From Candidatus Sumerlaeota bacterium (GTDB lineage Bacteria; Sumerlaeota; Sumerlaeia; SLMS01; JAHLLQ01), in assembly GCA_030156535.1 (NCBI GenBank), contig JASGMJ010000010.1:62001-126000 (forward strand): a DNA stretch of 64,000 bases, read 5' to 3'. This document shows positions 53,154 through 61,012 of the stretch, piece after piece. A model generated the notes under the pieces. It saw only the letters and a list, made by a program, of their open reading frames with translations, was not told the origin of the DNA and made no database searches. Each line of letters opens with the position of its first letter. Within the stretch, counting starts at the first letter, position 1. Made by a program: the position numbers and the translations under genes.

Positions 53154-54166
53154 CCGGCTCCGTTCCTCCCTCCGGCGCCCCGCTCGTTTCCATCGTCACG
53201 CCGTGCTGGAACGCGGAGCGCTATCTCGCCGCCACCTACCGTTCGCTGCGGGCCCAGACGATGACCAACTGGGAGTGGCTGGTGGCCGACGATGGCTCGA
53301 CGGATGGCGGCGTGGCGTTGCTGCGGCGGATTGCCGCGCGCGACGCCCGCGTGCGCCTTGTTCCGGGTGGGCACACGGGTCTTCCCGCCGTGGGGCGCAA
53401 CCGCGCCTTGGCGCGCACGAGTGGCAGGTTCGTGGCGTTTCTGGACGCCGACGACGTTTGGCACCCGGAGAAGCTCGAACGGCAGCTCGCGTTTCTGCGC
53501 ACTCATCGTGGCGTGGCGATGACGTACAGTTTCGTGCAGGAGTTCTGGAGCCCGGAGTGGGGCCGCCGCGAGGCGCCGCCGGTCTTCTGGCCCCGCGTGC
53601 GTCTGCCCGACGATCCGTTTGCCTTCCTGCTGCGGCGCGGAAACGTCGTCTGCACGTCGAGCCTGCTGGTGCGGCGCGCCGTGGTGGTGCAGCTTGGGGG
53701 CTTCGACGAGGACCCGGAGCTGTGCGCCGTGGAGGACCACGATTTTCTGCTCAGGGCGGTGCGCTGGTTTCGGCTGGGGCGCACGCCGGGGGTGCTGGTG
53801 CGCTATCGCCTGCATCCGGCAAACGTCACGCGCACGATCGACTTCGGGCGGACCGAGGCGTTGCGGCGCAAGCTGGAGGAGCGCGGCGACCTGCGCGGGC
53901 GGGCGGGCGCGGGATTCCTCTCGGCGTACTACCTCAAGCGTGCGGAGCGCGGGCTGGCCGGAATGCCGGGCGTCGCCGTGCGGCGTGATTTCCTGCGCGC
54001 GCTGGCGTGCGATCCGCTGGACCCGCGCCGCTGGGCGGCAGGAGTGATGGCGGCGGTGCTGCCCTCCAGACTTCTGGGCGCGGCCTACCGGGGCACGAAA
54101 CGCCTTCAGCGCCACTTGGAAGGGCGGGCCGCCTCGCCACATCATCTGGGTGGCCAGATGGAGTGA
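53150..54166 (+). CDS. GT2 family glycosyltransferase
   Basis: A 338-residue GT-A enzyme with VSIVTPCWNAERYLAATYRS, WLVADDGSTDGG, FVAFLDADDVWHPEKL and a C-terminal helical region with many Arg. EDHDFLLRAVRWF is the acceptor-side acidic motif. It is coupled to the upstream GT2 gene by a four-base overlap. There is no membrane anchor. Together the pair probably builds a disaccharide segment of a cell-surface glycan; the sugars cannot be named. Confidence 0.93.
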   Translation: MTGSVPPSGAPLVSIVTPCWNAERYLAATYRSLRAQTMTNWEWLVADDGSTDGGVALLRRIAARDARVRLVPGGHTGLPAVGRNRALARTSGRFVAFLDADDVWHPEKLERQLAFLRTHRGVAMTYSFVQEFWSPEWGRREAPPVFWPRVRLPDDPFAFLLRRGNVVCTSSLLVRRAVVVQLGGFDEDPELCAVEDHDFLLRAVRWFRLGRTPGVLVRYRLHPANVTRTIDFGRTEALRRKLEERGDLRGRAGAGFLSAYYLKRAERGLAGMPGVAVRRDFLRALACDPLDPRRWAAGVMAAVLPSRLLGAAYRGTKRLQRHLEGRAASPHHLGGQME

Positions 54167-54173
54167 GGACGGC

Positions 54174-54201
54174 GTGATTCGTGGTTTGTGATTCGTGGTT
54201 G
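54174..54201. repeat. two tandem copies of a 14-bp unit
   Basis: GTGATTCGTGGTTT (54174-54187) and GTGATTCGTGGTTG (54188-54201), directly after the GT2 stop. The word GTGGTTCGT also appears (reversed) in the 2082 motif region. Confidence 0.65.
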
Positions 54202-54288
54202 GGTTGGGACGGATGATACAGTGCCCTTGCGGCCGGGGGGGCGGGTCGTGAGTCTCAGTTGTTTCAGCTCTTCCGGAGGCCTTCCCTC

Positions 54289-54495
54289 GTGTTCCTGATC
54301 GTTCTGTTCACCATCACACTGATCGTGTTTGGTTTTATGGGTTGGCTGGCGCTGACCGTTGCAAAGTCGGCGGATGAGGAGGTGGAGGGCTCGCGGCTGA
54401 CCAAGAATCAGTGGCGGGCGATGGCGTGGCTGGTGGCCGTGCTCGTCTGCCTGGTTGCGGCGTTGATCGAATACAAGATCATTCTGGGGAATTAA
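54289..54495 (+). CDS. small two-span membrane protein
   Basis: A 68-residue protein with two hydrophobic helices (FLIVLFTITLIVFGFMGWLA and MAWLVAVLVCLVAALI) joined by a charged loop (KSADEEVEGSRLTKNQWR). Not recognised. GTG at 54289 is chosen because GGAGG lies 9 bases upstream; an in-frame TTG at 54259 would place that site inside the gene. It converges on the rpsT terminator. Confidence 0.65.
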   Translation: MFLIVLFTITLIVFGFMGWLALTVAKSADEEVEGSRLTKNQWRAMAWLVAVLVCLVAALIEYKIILGN

Positions 54496-54533
54496 ATAAA
54501 ACGGGCGCTCCCACATGAGAGCGGGAGCGCCCG
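54491..54533 (-). terminator. rho-independent terminator of rpsT
   Basis: Perfect 11-bp stem CGGGCGCTCCC (54502-54512) / GGGAGCGCCCG (54523-54533), followed on the minus strand by TTTTATTTAATT. It lies 25 bases past the rpsT stop and overlaps the end of the small membrane-protein gene. Confidence 0.92.
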
Positions 54534-54557
54534 GCGATAACGTTGTCGGAAGCTGCC

Positions 54558-54851
54558 TTAGGAGGCGGAGGCGCTTTCGGCGGCCTTGGCGCGGGCCTTG
54601 GCCACGGCCTTGGTCAGGCGCGAGATGTGGCGGGAGGCGGCCTCTTTCTTGACGAGGTTCGTCTTGGCGGCTTTGCCGAGCTTGCTCTGGGCGTAGGACA
54701 GAAGTGCCTCGACGCCTTCGAGCTTGCCGTTTTCCGCGGCATCGCGAACGGCTTTCATGGCGGTGCGCATTTCGGAGCGCTTCGAGCGGTTGCGGATGCG
54801 GCGGCGCTCGTTCTGGCGCACGCGCTTGATGGCGGATTTCTTATTAGGCAC
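54558..54851 (-). CDS. rpsT: 30S ribosomal protein S20
   Basis: A 97-residue basic helical protein that binds 16S rRNA early in assembly. It reads PNKKSAIKRVRQNERRRIRN, then RTAMKAVRDAAENG and ASRHISRLTKAVAKA, all typical. The start is GTG at 54851 with GGGAG 10 bases upstream; S20 genes commonly use non-ATG starts. It is a single gene with its own terminator. Confidence 0.97.
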   Translation of the reverse strand: MPNKKSAIKRVRQNERRRIRNRSKRSEMRTAMKAVRDAAENGKLEGVEALLSYAQSKLGKAAKTNLVKKEAASRHISRLTKAVAKARAKAAESASAS

Positions 54852-54987
54852 GTTCCGTAACTCCCGTGATTCGAGTCTTTGAAGATCAGCCTTGGGGCAC
54901 ACTGGGTGCGTTGACCGGCAAGACCGGCCGCAAGGGACCGCAAGCACTGAGGCAGGACCCCCTGCCCGGTCAAGCCCAAACGGTCAC

Positions 54988-55905
54988 TTATTGCAGTTCA
55001 ATCGGTTGGGTCGCGGCCATGCCGGCCGCCGTGACACCTTCGCGCAACCGGGCAGCCGGAATCGTGGTCCGGAAATAGTTGCTCAGGTTGTTGATGGCTT
55101 CTTCTGCCGCGTAGCGCAGGCAGTACGTCGAGTTGAACACGCGTGTGTTGATGAAGCCGTTGGGGTAGCCCGCATGCGCCTCGCGAATGGCAAACTCGGC
55201 GAGCGTGGTGTCCTCCTCCTGAATGCGGCCTTCGATCTGGATCGCCGTGGTGCCCGCTCCATAGCCGATGACGTAGCGCAGCCAGCCTACTCCGGGGTTC
55301 ACGTCGGTGATGGCGGTCTGCACCTCCAGCACGCGGTAGCCCAGGACGGCAGGCTCGTCCGGGACGTACGCGTAGCGCACGCGCACGGGGTGGGGGTAGC
55401 GGCGCAGCAGGTAGCGGTAGAAGCGTTCGCGGATGGTGAAGAGCAGGGCCTCTTTTTCTTCTTCCGATTCCGGCTCCCATGAGGCGCGCCATTCGGCGGG
55501 GGGAACGATGAAGAGCACGGGCTGGACGTCTTCCTCGGTGATGCCGATGTCGGCGAGCATGGGCACGGGCTCGCCGTTCTTCTCAAGCGCCGCGATGTCC
55601 TCGCGCGTGAGGAAGTACTGGTCGATCGAGCGGTCCTGATTCTCGCGAATCCGCATGCCGAAGTTCTCGTCCTGGTAGCGATTGAACTCGGTGTAGTCGG
55701 GGAGATAGCCGGTGGGTTTGAGTTTTCCCGCGCAGCCAAACAGAAGGAACAGCAGGGGGAGAAGGGCGAGGAGGAGGTAGCGCGAGAGAGTGGCGCGCCG
55801 GCGCGGCGTGGCGCCCGCGGGGGAGGTGTCGCCGGGGAGCGGCAGGGAGCATCCGGCAAGCTCGGCTGCAAAGGCGATGGCTTCAGGGTTGGCCGTCAAT
55901 TTCAT
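54988..55905 (-). CDS. putative lipoprotein, DUF3313-like
   Basis: A 305-residue protein. Residues about 43-56 are strongly hydrophobic (YLLLALLPLLFLLFG) and end at a lipobox Cys57 (LLFGCAG), but 40 residues precede it, much longer than a normal lipoprotein signal. The mature part has GYLPDYTEF and a C-terminal segment GWLRYVIGYGAGTTAIQIEG, which resemble DUF3313-type lipoproteins; that match is from memory and only moderate. GAGGAGG before the ATG at 55905 is very strong, so the long N-terminus seems real. Function unknown; it probably sits at the outer membrane. Confidence 0.78.
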   Translation of the reverse strand: MKLTANPEAIAFAAELAGCSLPLPGDTSPAGATPRRRATLSRYLLLALLPLLFLLFGCAGKLKPTGYLPDYTEFNRYQDENFGMRIRENQDRSIDQYFLTREDIAALEKNGEPVPMLADIGITEEDVQPVLFIVPPAEWRASWEPESEEEKEALLFTIRERFYRYLLRRYPHPVRVRYAYVPDEPAVLGYRVLEVQTAITDVNPGVGWLRYVIGYGAGTTAIQIEGRIQEEDTTLAEFAIREAHAGYPNGFINTRVFNSTYCLRYAAEEAINNLSNYFRTTIPAARLREGVTAAGMAATQPIELQ

Positions 55906-55985
55906 GGGTGACCTCCTCGCGGTTTCGGTGCCGGGTGCGTGGGTGGGGTCTGGCGTTGTCGTTGAAAGTCATGTTCCTGAAACAT

Positions 55986-56028
55986 GGAAAGCCGGGGAAG
56001 GTGCTTGCTGCACCCGCCCCGGCTTTCC
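55986..56028. terminator. nested hairpin downstream of the OmpA-like gene
   Basis: Outer stem GGAAAGCCGGGG (55986-55997) / CCCCGGCTTTCC (56017-56028), perfect over 12 bp, with an inner GGTGC/GCACC stem. There is no clean T-run on the minus strand (ATGTTTC), so it may be a weak terminator or a processing stem. Confidence 0.55.
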
Positions 56029-56058
56029 TTCCCGAGAGGAAGCGTCAGGTGGGTACCG

Positions 56059-57213
56059 TCAAATTCCTGCGTACTGGTTGCGCTGAATGGGCATCTTCTC
56101 GGGGAGAATGACGATGACCGAGCGGCGGTTGGCGGCGCGGCCTTCGGGGGTCGCGTTGGTGGTGGCGGGGCGGAATTCGCCGTAGGTGGCGGCGGAAAGC
56201 CTCATGGGGTCGAAGCCGTAGTTGCTGATGAGGGCGTGGAGAACGGAGGTGGCGCGTGCCGAGCCAAGCTCCCAGTTCGACTTCCAGCCCGAGTGCTTGA
56301 TCGGCTGGTTGTCGGTGTGCCCTTCGATGGCGAGCTCGCGGCCCGGGAAGTTCGTCTGGATGATCTCGGCGACCTTGCCGATCAGTTCCTGCCCGCTGGC
56401 GGTCAGGTCCGCCGAGCCCGGGTTGAAGAGAAGCTGGTCGACGATCGTCAACTGCAGGCCGCGCGAGGTCTCCTCGAGCTGCACGTTGAGTTCTGAGAGC
56501 TGGTTCTTCAGGTTGTCGTTGGCCATTTCCTTCTCGGCCAGCGTTGTCTGCACGATGTTGAGCTGCTTCTTCGCGCTGGCGAGATCGGTTTCCAGAGCGG
56601 AGAGGCGCTGGGCGAGTTCGTCGCGTTCGGCCTTGGTCGTCTCCAGGTCCTTCTTGAGCGAGCCCATCTGGCCTTCCATTTCGCCGAGGGCGGTGCGGGC
56701 TGCCTGGAGTTCACTGTCGCGCTGGCTCATTTCGGCGTGGCGCTGGGTGAGCTGGGCCTGTGCGCGGGCTGCTTCGGCTTTGGCGGTCTCGAGTCCGCTG
56801 CGTGCGGAGGCCAGATCGGCATTCGCGCGGTCGAGTTCGGCGCGCAGGGTGGCGAGCTGGTTCTGGGCGTCCTGAAGCTGCTGGGCGACTTCGGCGCCGA
56901 CGCTGTTCTGGCGCAGTTCAGCCAGCTCGCGTTCGGCGGATTCGAGATCGGCGCGCAGGTTTTCGATTTCGCGTTGCACGTCCGCGTCGGTCGTCTCGGC
57001 GAAAGCCTCTCCGGCAAGACCACCGGTGGCTGCGCCGGCACCCGTGCCGACGGCGATACCCGTGCCGACCGAGCCGATGTTATGGCCGACAATACCGCCA
57101 GCCAGAGCACCCAGAGCACCGCCGGCGGCCGTTCCCTTCTGGACCGTACTGCATCCTGTCAATCCCGCCAGCAGCACTACGCCTGCCAGCAATGTAAGCT
57201 TTCTGTTCAACAT
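56059..57213 (-). CDS. OmpA-domain lipoprotein with coiled coil
   Basis: A 384-residue protein. The signal MLNRKLTLLAGVVLLAGLTG ends in lipobox LTGC (Cys21). A glycine-zipper segment (about 30-68, GGALGALAGGIVGHNIG) is followed by a long coiled coil (about 75-260) rich in Glu, Ala, Leu and Arg, then an OmpA/MotB peptidoglycan-binding domain (about 265-372) with LAIEGHTDNQPI and the C-terminal SVIVIL block. It would tether the outer membrane to peptidoglycan across the periplasm. It lies upstream of the DUF3313-like lipoprotein on the same strand, so they could share a role. Confidence 0.93.
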   Translation of the reverse strand: MLNRKLTLLAGVVLLAGLTGCSTVQKGTAAGGALGALAGGIVGHNIGSVGTGIAVGTGAGAATGGLAGEAFAETTDADVQREIENLRADLESAERELAELRQNSVGAEVAQQLQDAQNQLATLRAELDRANADLASARSGLETAKAEAARAQAQLTQRHAEMSQRDSELQAARTALGEMEGQMGSLKKDLETTKAERDELAQRLSALETDLASAKKQLNIVQTTLAEKEMANDNLKNQLSELNVQLEETSRGLQLTIVDQLLFNPGSADLTASGQELIGKVAEIIQTNFPGRELAIEGHTDNQPIKHSGWKSNWELGSARATSVLHALISNYGFDPMRLSAATYGEFRPATTNATPEGRAANRRSVIVILPEKMPIQRNQYAGI

Positions 57214-57412
57214 GACAACGCCTCCTTCTGTCGCGTTCGCTCTCGGATTCCGGCCGCATCAAGTGTCGATGGTAAGCCAATCCCCGCCGGCCGTTGCGGG
57301 GTGCTGTCGCGCCGTTCCCTCGAAAGGGTCTTCTCCGCACTGGTCTCCCCGATGCTCTTACAACGGCAAGAAAAAACGTACAGTGACGAAGGCTGTTTTT
57401 TGTGGAGAGAGG

Positions 57413-59611
57413 TTACTCGGCGGGTTCGAGCCACGCATAATTCAGCAGGACCGAGAGGTCGCGCGGATCGAGCGCTCCGGGGATGAAGTCGCGCGGCTTC
57501 CAGACAGGGTGGTCGATCAGCAGGATCGGCGGGTCGTGTCGGCGGCTGAGAGTGAATTCCTCGACGATGTGAAAGCCGCCTTTCGGCTGTACGATGGTGC
57601 GGGATTCAGGTTCGCCGCGGAATTGCAGGCGGATGCTGGCGGGGTTGACGGGATTGCCGGACTCGTAGCCGACGAAGTGCAGGCGATAGCGGCCGGGATC
57701 GACGGCTTCGTCGAAGCGCAGCGAGATGCGCGGGGCGCCGCCCCAGCGCATGATCGACTTGTCGCCGCCGAGTTCAAGAACGCTCCAGCCGCGCAGCATG
57801 GATTGGTGCTCGGGGACGGCCAGCGCCACGTGGTATTCCGGGATCTCGTCGCGGGCCAGCATCGCGATCTTCTGCGATCTCATGCGTTCGAGGAGATCGC
57901 GATGAGGCTCGCGCAGCAGAAAGTAATAGAGAATCGGGTAGTCTGTGGGAAGGGCAAAGCCCCCCTGGTCGTCGGAGAATTTCTTGGAGAGGAACAGGGA
58001 GAAGAGCACGATGTCGCGGTCGCGGTAGGCGGGGAGGACGGGGCTGACGTCGAAGACGTGTGCCTCCTCGGCGTCCTCGGGAAGGAGGGCGAGGTCCTCA
58101 ATGGGGCGCAGATTGTAGTCGTGCTCTTCACCGGTGAAGGCGCGTTCAACGTAGGGGATGAACTCTGTGGGCATGACGTAGACCGTGGCACCCTTCTCGG
58201 GCATCCAATAGGGAAACATGTCACGCGCCCACGTGATATTGCCATTGGCCATGACGGTGTAGAAGACGATCTGCCCAAGAAGACTGCAGAACAGCCACGG
58301 CGCCATCACGGCCCACAGGCGGCGCGGACGCCACGCCAGACGCTCCACCGCCCAGGCTCCCAGCGCCACCATACCGAACGCCCACGGCCCCAGCGCCACC
58401 ATGGGATATCGCTTGCCGTGGAACGTGCGCGCCACGCCCCAGCGGTCGAACCACCAGATGAGAAACGTGTACGCCACCATCGCGCCAACGCCGCAAATCC
58501 CGACGGACAGCAGGCGATTCTCGGCGGCCGCGCGCGGACGCAGCCACGCCTGCACCAGAAGACGCCCGGGCACCAGCAAGGTCAGCAGCGAGGCCCCAAG
58601 CAGCAGATTCCAGGGGTACCAGATGCGGACGCCGGGAGGGCCCCACGGCAGGCCGAAGTCAATATTGCCGAGCGGAATCCAGTAGGCGAAGGTTGTGAGG
58701 AAGTTCAGGCCTGTGGCGGGCGTCTGCCACGGACGCGGGATGAAGTGCAGATGGGCGATGTTGTGCTGGAGGCTGCCAAGCCAGGGCGAGATGAGAAGCG
58801 CAATGGCCAGGTGCGCCCAGAAGCCCTGGCGGGCGAAGGAACTCCGCCAGTTGCGCCGGCGCGCCGCCAACAGCAGCCACGTCGTGCCCAGCACCGTCAT
58901 CATCGGTCCCGTGAGAAGCTGAAACCACAGACTGATACCGCCAAAAAACGCGTAGGCGAACCAGAGGCGGCGCGTCCGCAGCGAGCCACCCGGGCGCGCT
59001 GAGTCCTCATCAAACTGAAGCAGCATCAAGAGCAGCCAGCAGGCAAACATCGTGGGAATCACGATGGAATACTGACGGGCCTCCGTGCCCATCTGGACGG
59101 CGTTGGCGCTGAAGCAGAGAGCGATGGTGGCGACGAGTCCGGCGCCCGGGCCAATCAGGCGGCGGGCTCCGACAAAAGCCCCTGTTCCCATCAGAACCCA
59201 CGCGATGATGCCCGGCATCCTCGTCAGCACCAGCCCCGGCTCGATGCCGATCAGGCGGAAGGGCTTCAGCCAAACCTTCAGAAAGTAGTAATACCCGGGT
59301 GGATGGGCATCGAACGTCGTGAGCTCGAGAGCCTTCGCGAACGAATGATTGATCAGGGTGACCGTGTATATCTCGTCCACCCAGAACGATTCGACCAGTG
59401 AGGCCCGCCACAGAAGGTAGGGAACCGTGAGGAGGAAGAAGAGGACGAGTCCCGCCTCGGGACGGCGGTAAAAGGGCGCTGTCGATTCGGATTCGGAAAG
59501 AAGCACCTGGCTGTCGTCTCGGAGAGGGGTGATGCGGATTGTTGGAAATAATGGCGAGAGACGATGCAGGGCGACAAGCGGGAATGGCACGAAGAAGCGG
59601 GTGACTTGCAT
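57413..59611 (-). CDS. GT39-like polytopic glycosyltransferase
   Basis: A 732-residue membrane protein of the GT-C/PMT type. The extracytoplasmic loop after the first span has FWVDEIYT (Asp-Glu about 78-79), and DAHPPGYYYFLK (about 100-111) is the usual second motif. Some ten spans follow, then a 270-residue soluble C-terminal part of beta character. It would use a polyprenyl-phosphate sugar to modify an extracytoplasmic target. The first 45 residues before the anchor are not typical. ATG at 59611 has no strong ribosome site; an internal start is possible. Confidence 0.88.
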   Translation of the reverse strand: MQVTRFFVPFPLVALHRLSPLFPTIRITPLRDDSQVLLSESESTAPFYRRPEAGLVLFFLLTVPYLLWRASLVESFWVDEIYTVTLINHSFAKALELTTFDAHPPGYYYFLKVWLKPFRLIGIEPGLVLTRMPGIIAWVLMGTGAFVGARRLIGPGAGLVATIALCFSANAVQMGTEARQYSIVIPTMFACWLLLMLLQFDEDSARPGGSLRTRRLWFAYAFFGGISLWFQLLTGPMMTVLGTTWLLLAARRRNWRSSFARQGFWAHLAIALLISPWLGSLQHNIAHLHFIPRPWQTPATGLNFLTTFAYWIPLGNIDFGLPWGPPGVRIWYPWNLLLGASLLTLLVPGRLLVQAWLRPRAAAENRLLSVGICGVGAMVAYTFLIWWFDRWGVARTFHGKRYPMVALGPWAFGMVALGAWAVERLAWRPRRLWAVMAPWLFCSLLGQIVFYTVMANGNITWARDMFPYWMPEKGATVYVMPTEFIPYVERAFTGEEHDYNLRPIEDLALLPEDAEEAHVFDVSPVLPAYRDRDIVLFSLFLSKKFSDDQGGFALPTDYPILYYFLLREPHRDLLERMRSQKIAMLARDEIPEYHVALAVPEHQSMLRGWSVLELGGDKSIMRWGGAPRISLRFDEAVDPGRYRLHFVGYESGNPVNPASIRLQFRGEPESRTIVQPKGGFHIVEEFTLSRRHDPPILLIDHPVWKPRDFIPGALDPRDLSVLLNYAWLEPAE

Positions 59612-59672
59612 TCAATGACTCAACGGCAAAGAGCCGGTCACCTCCCCGTTTGCGGGCACCAGCCGGCCCAAC

Positions 59673-59708
59673 TCAAGAAAACAACCCGTCCGGTTGCCCG
59701 GACGGGTT
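59673..59708 (-). terminator. rho-independent terminator of the pseudopilin gene
   Basis: Stem AACCCGTCCGG (59683-59693) / CCGGACGGGTT (59698-59708), with loop TTGC; on the minus strand it is followed by GTTTTCTTG. It lies 32 bases past the pseudopilin stop. Confidence 0.88.
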
Positions 59709-59739
59709 GGGTGCCTCGTGTCGAACGCAAGCCGCTGGA

Positions 59740-60345
59740 TCAGGAAGCGAAGCGCGTGACGTCGCCGCTGCTGATCGTTCCATTGGTCGGATCGTAGGGG
59801 GTCATCGGCGACGGGAAGGTCGGATCGAGGATGTCGAAGTCCTGATCGGGACCGAGGCTGAAGATCACCCAGAAGTTGCGGCGCAACAGCGAAGAACCGT
59901 CGGAGAGTTCGGGGTACGGAGAGAAGAAGACTGCCGAGCGGGCATCAAGGGAAGGGGACTCCGCGAGGCCGTAGCTGCCACCGTGGATATAGTCCGGGCC
60001 CCAGATCACCAGGACGCGGTTGCCCGCTTCCAAGTCGACATTGTTGAAGATGTCCGTGGGGATCGACGAGATGTAGGCGATGGGTGTCGTCAGCTTGCCC
60101 GCCAGGTATTCGCGGGTTTCACCAGTGTTGCGGTAGGTGCGGAACAACTTGTTGTTGTCAACGCGATAGGCCTCGACAGCCGTTGCCATGCTGCGGGCGT
60201 CTGCCTTGATGCGGCTGACCTTCGAGCGCGTCTGCGCTTCCAGGAAGTTGGGAACGGCGATTGCCGCCAGAATGGCGATGATTGCCACCACGATCAGGAG
60301 TTCGATGAGCGTGAAACCCTGCGCTCCATCAAGTTGCTTTTTCAT
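59740..60345 (-). CDS. type IV pilin-like / type II secretion pseudopilin
   Basis: A 201-residue protein starting MKKQLDGAQG-FTLIELLIVV (leader of 10 residues, cut after Gly10), followed by a helix and FLEAQTRSKVSRIKADARS. The C-terminal end is YDPTNGTISSGDVTRFAS. It is a paralogue of 20698-21462, with the same start block but a shorter, different middle. GGAGAGAAG precedes the ATG. It is a single-gene unit with its own terminator and would be a minor pseudopilin of a secretion or pilus system encoded elsewhere. Confidence 0.93.
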   Translation of the reverse strand: MKKQLDGAQGFTLIELLIVVAIIAILAAIAVPNFLEAQTRSKVSRIKADARSMATAVEAYRVDNNKLFRTYRNTGETREYLAGKLTTPIAYISSIPTDIFNNVDLEAGNRVLVIWGPDYIHGGSYGLAESPSLDARSAVFFSPYPELSDGSSLLRRNFWVIFSLGPDQDFDILDPTFPSPMTPYDPTNGTISSGDVTRFAS

Positions 60346-60533
60346 TGTCTTCTCTCCATCGAGTGGGCGCCGGACCGACGCCTTGTTTGGCACCAAAATT
60401 CCCAAGGCCAAGACCCTTGGCAGCCGCCAATATTCGCTGGCTCTTGCCCGAAAGAACGGACCTATCTCAACCTTGTGAACGAGTCCCCTATCGGAGGTGA
60501 CAGGCTCTGTCAAGAGGCAGGTTTGTCTTTTTA

Positions 60534-60549
60534 GTAAGTAAGTTTACTT
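60534..60549. promoter_or_regulatory. AT-rich near-palindrome
   Basis: TAAGTAAgTTTACTTA, preceded by TTTTTAG, in the gap between the pseudopilin and the small gene at 60664. It could be an operator; it is a rare AT-rich patch in this GC-rich DNA. Confidence 0.3.
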
Positions 60550-60663
60550 AACGTTAGGGCCTTCTTCTTACTCCCCTGTACCTCCCCGGGCTTGCCCTCT
60601 GCTTCGCCTGCCCCCATCGTTTTTCCACTCTTGCCGGAGGCCTTTGCCCTGACTTCCCTTCTC

Positions 60664-60972
60664 ATGCGCCTCTTTCCCGCCCGCCGGCACCGGCAACTCC
60701 TCGCTGCCAGGCAGGCTTTGCATCCCCGCGCCATCGAGATCCACTCGGTGACGCCCGTGCCTGCGGAAAACCCCCGTTTTCATCGGGTTGCCTTTACGTT
60801 CAAGGATCCGCCCGGCCCGTATTCGCTCCAGTTCTACGAGGCCGCGAGCGGCCAGGACGCGTTGCTGGCGCGCCTTGGGCCGGGTACCGCCGCCGCGTAC
60901 TATGAGAGCCGCGATGAAGCGCGCATGCGTCTGATTGAAACCACCGCTGGCGAGCCCCTCTGGCCCCGTTGA
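60664..60972 (+). CDS. small hypothetical protein
   Basis: A 102-residue basic protein (107 if a CTG at 60649 is used), not recognised. It begins MRLFPARRHRQLLAARQALH and has a hydrophilic C-terminal half. ATG at 60664 lacks a ribosome site at the right distance, whereas GGAGG sits 8 bases before the in-frame CTG at 60649. The coding sequence ends 40 bases before the next gene's GTG, so they could be cotranscribed. Low certainty that this is a real protein. Confidence 0.5.
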   Translation: MRLFPARRHRQLLAARQALHPRAIEIHSVTPVPAENPRFHRVAFTFKDPPGPYSLQFYEAASGQDALLARLGPGTAAAYYESRDEARMRLIETTAGEPLWPR

Positions 60973-61012
60973 TTTCCGCTGCGCCTTGACCACTCCCCGG
61001 ACCCCGTCTGCC

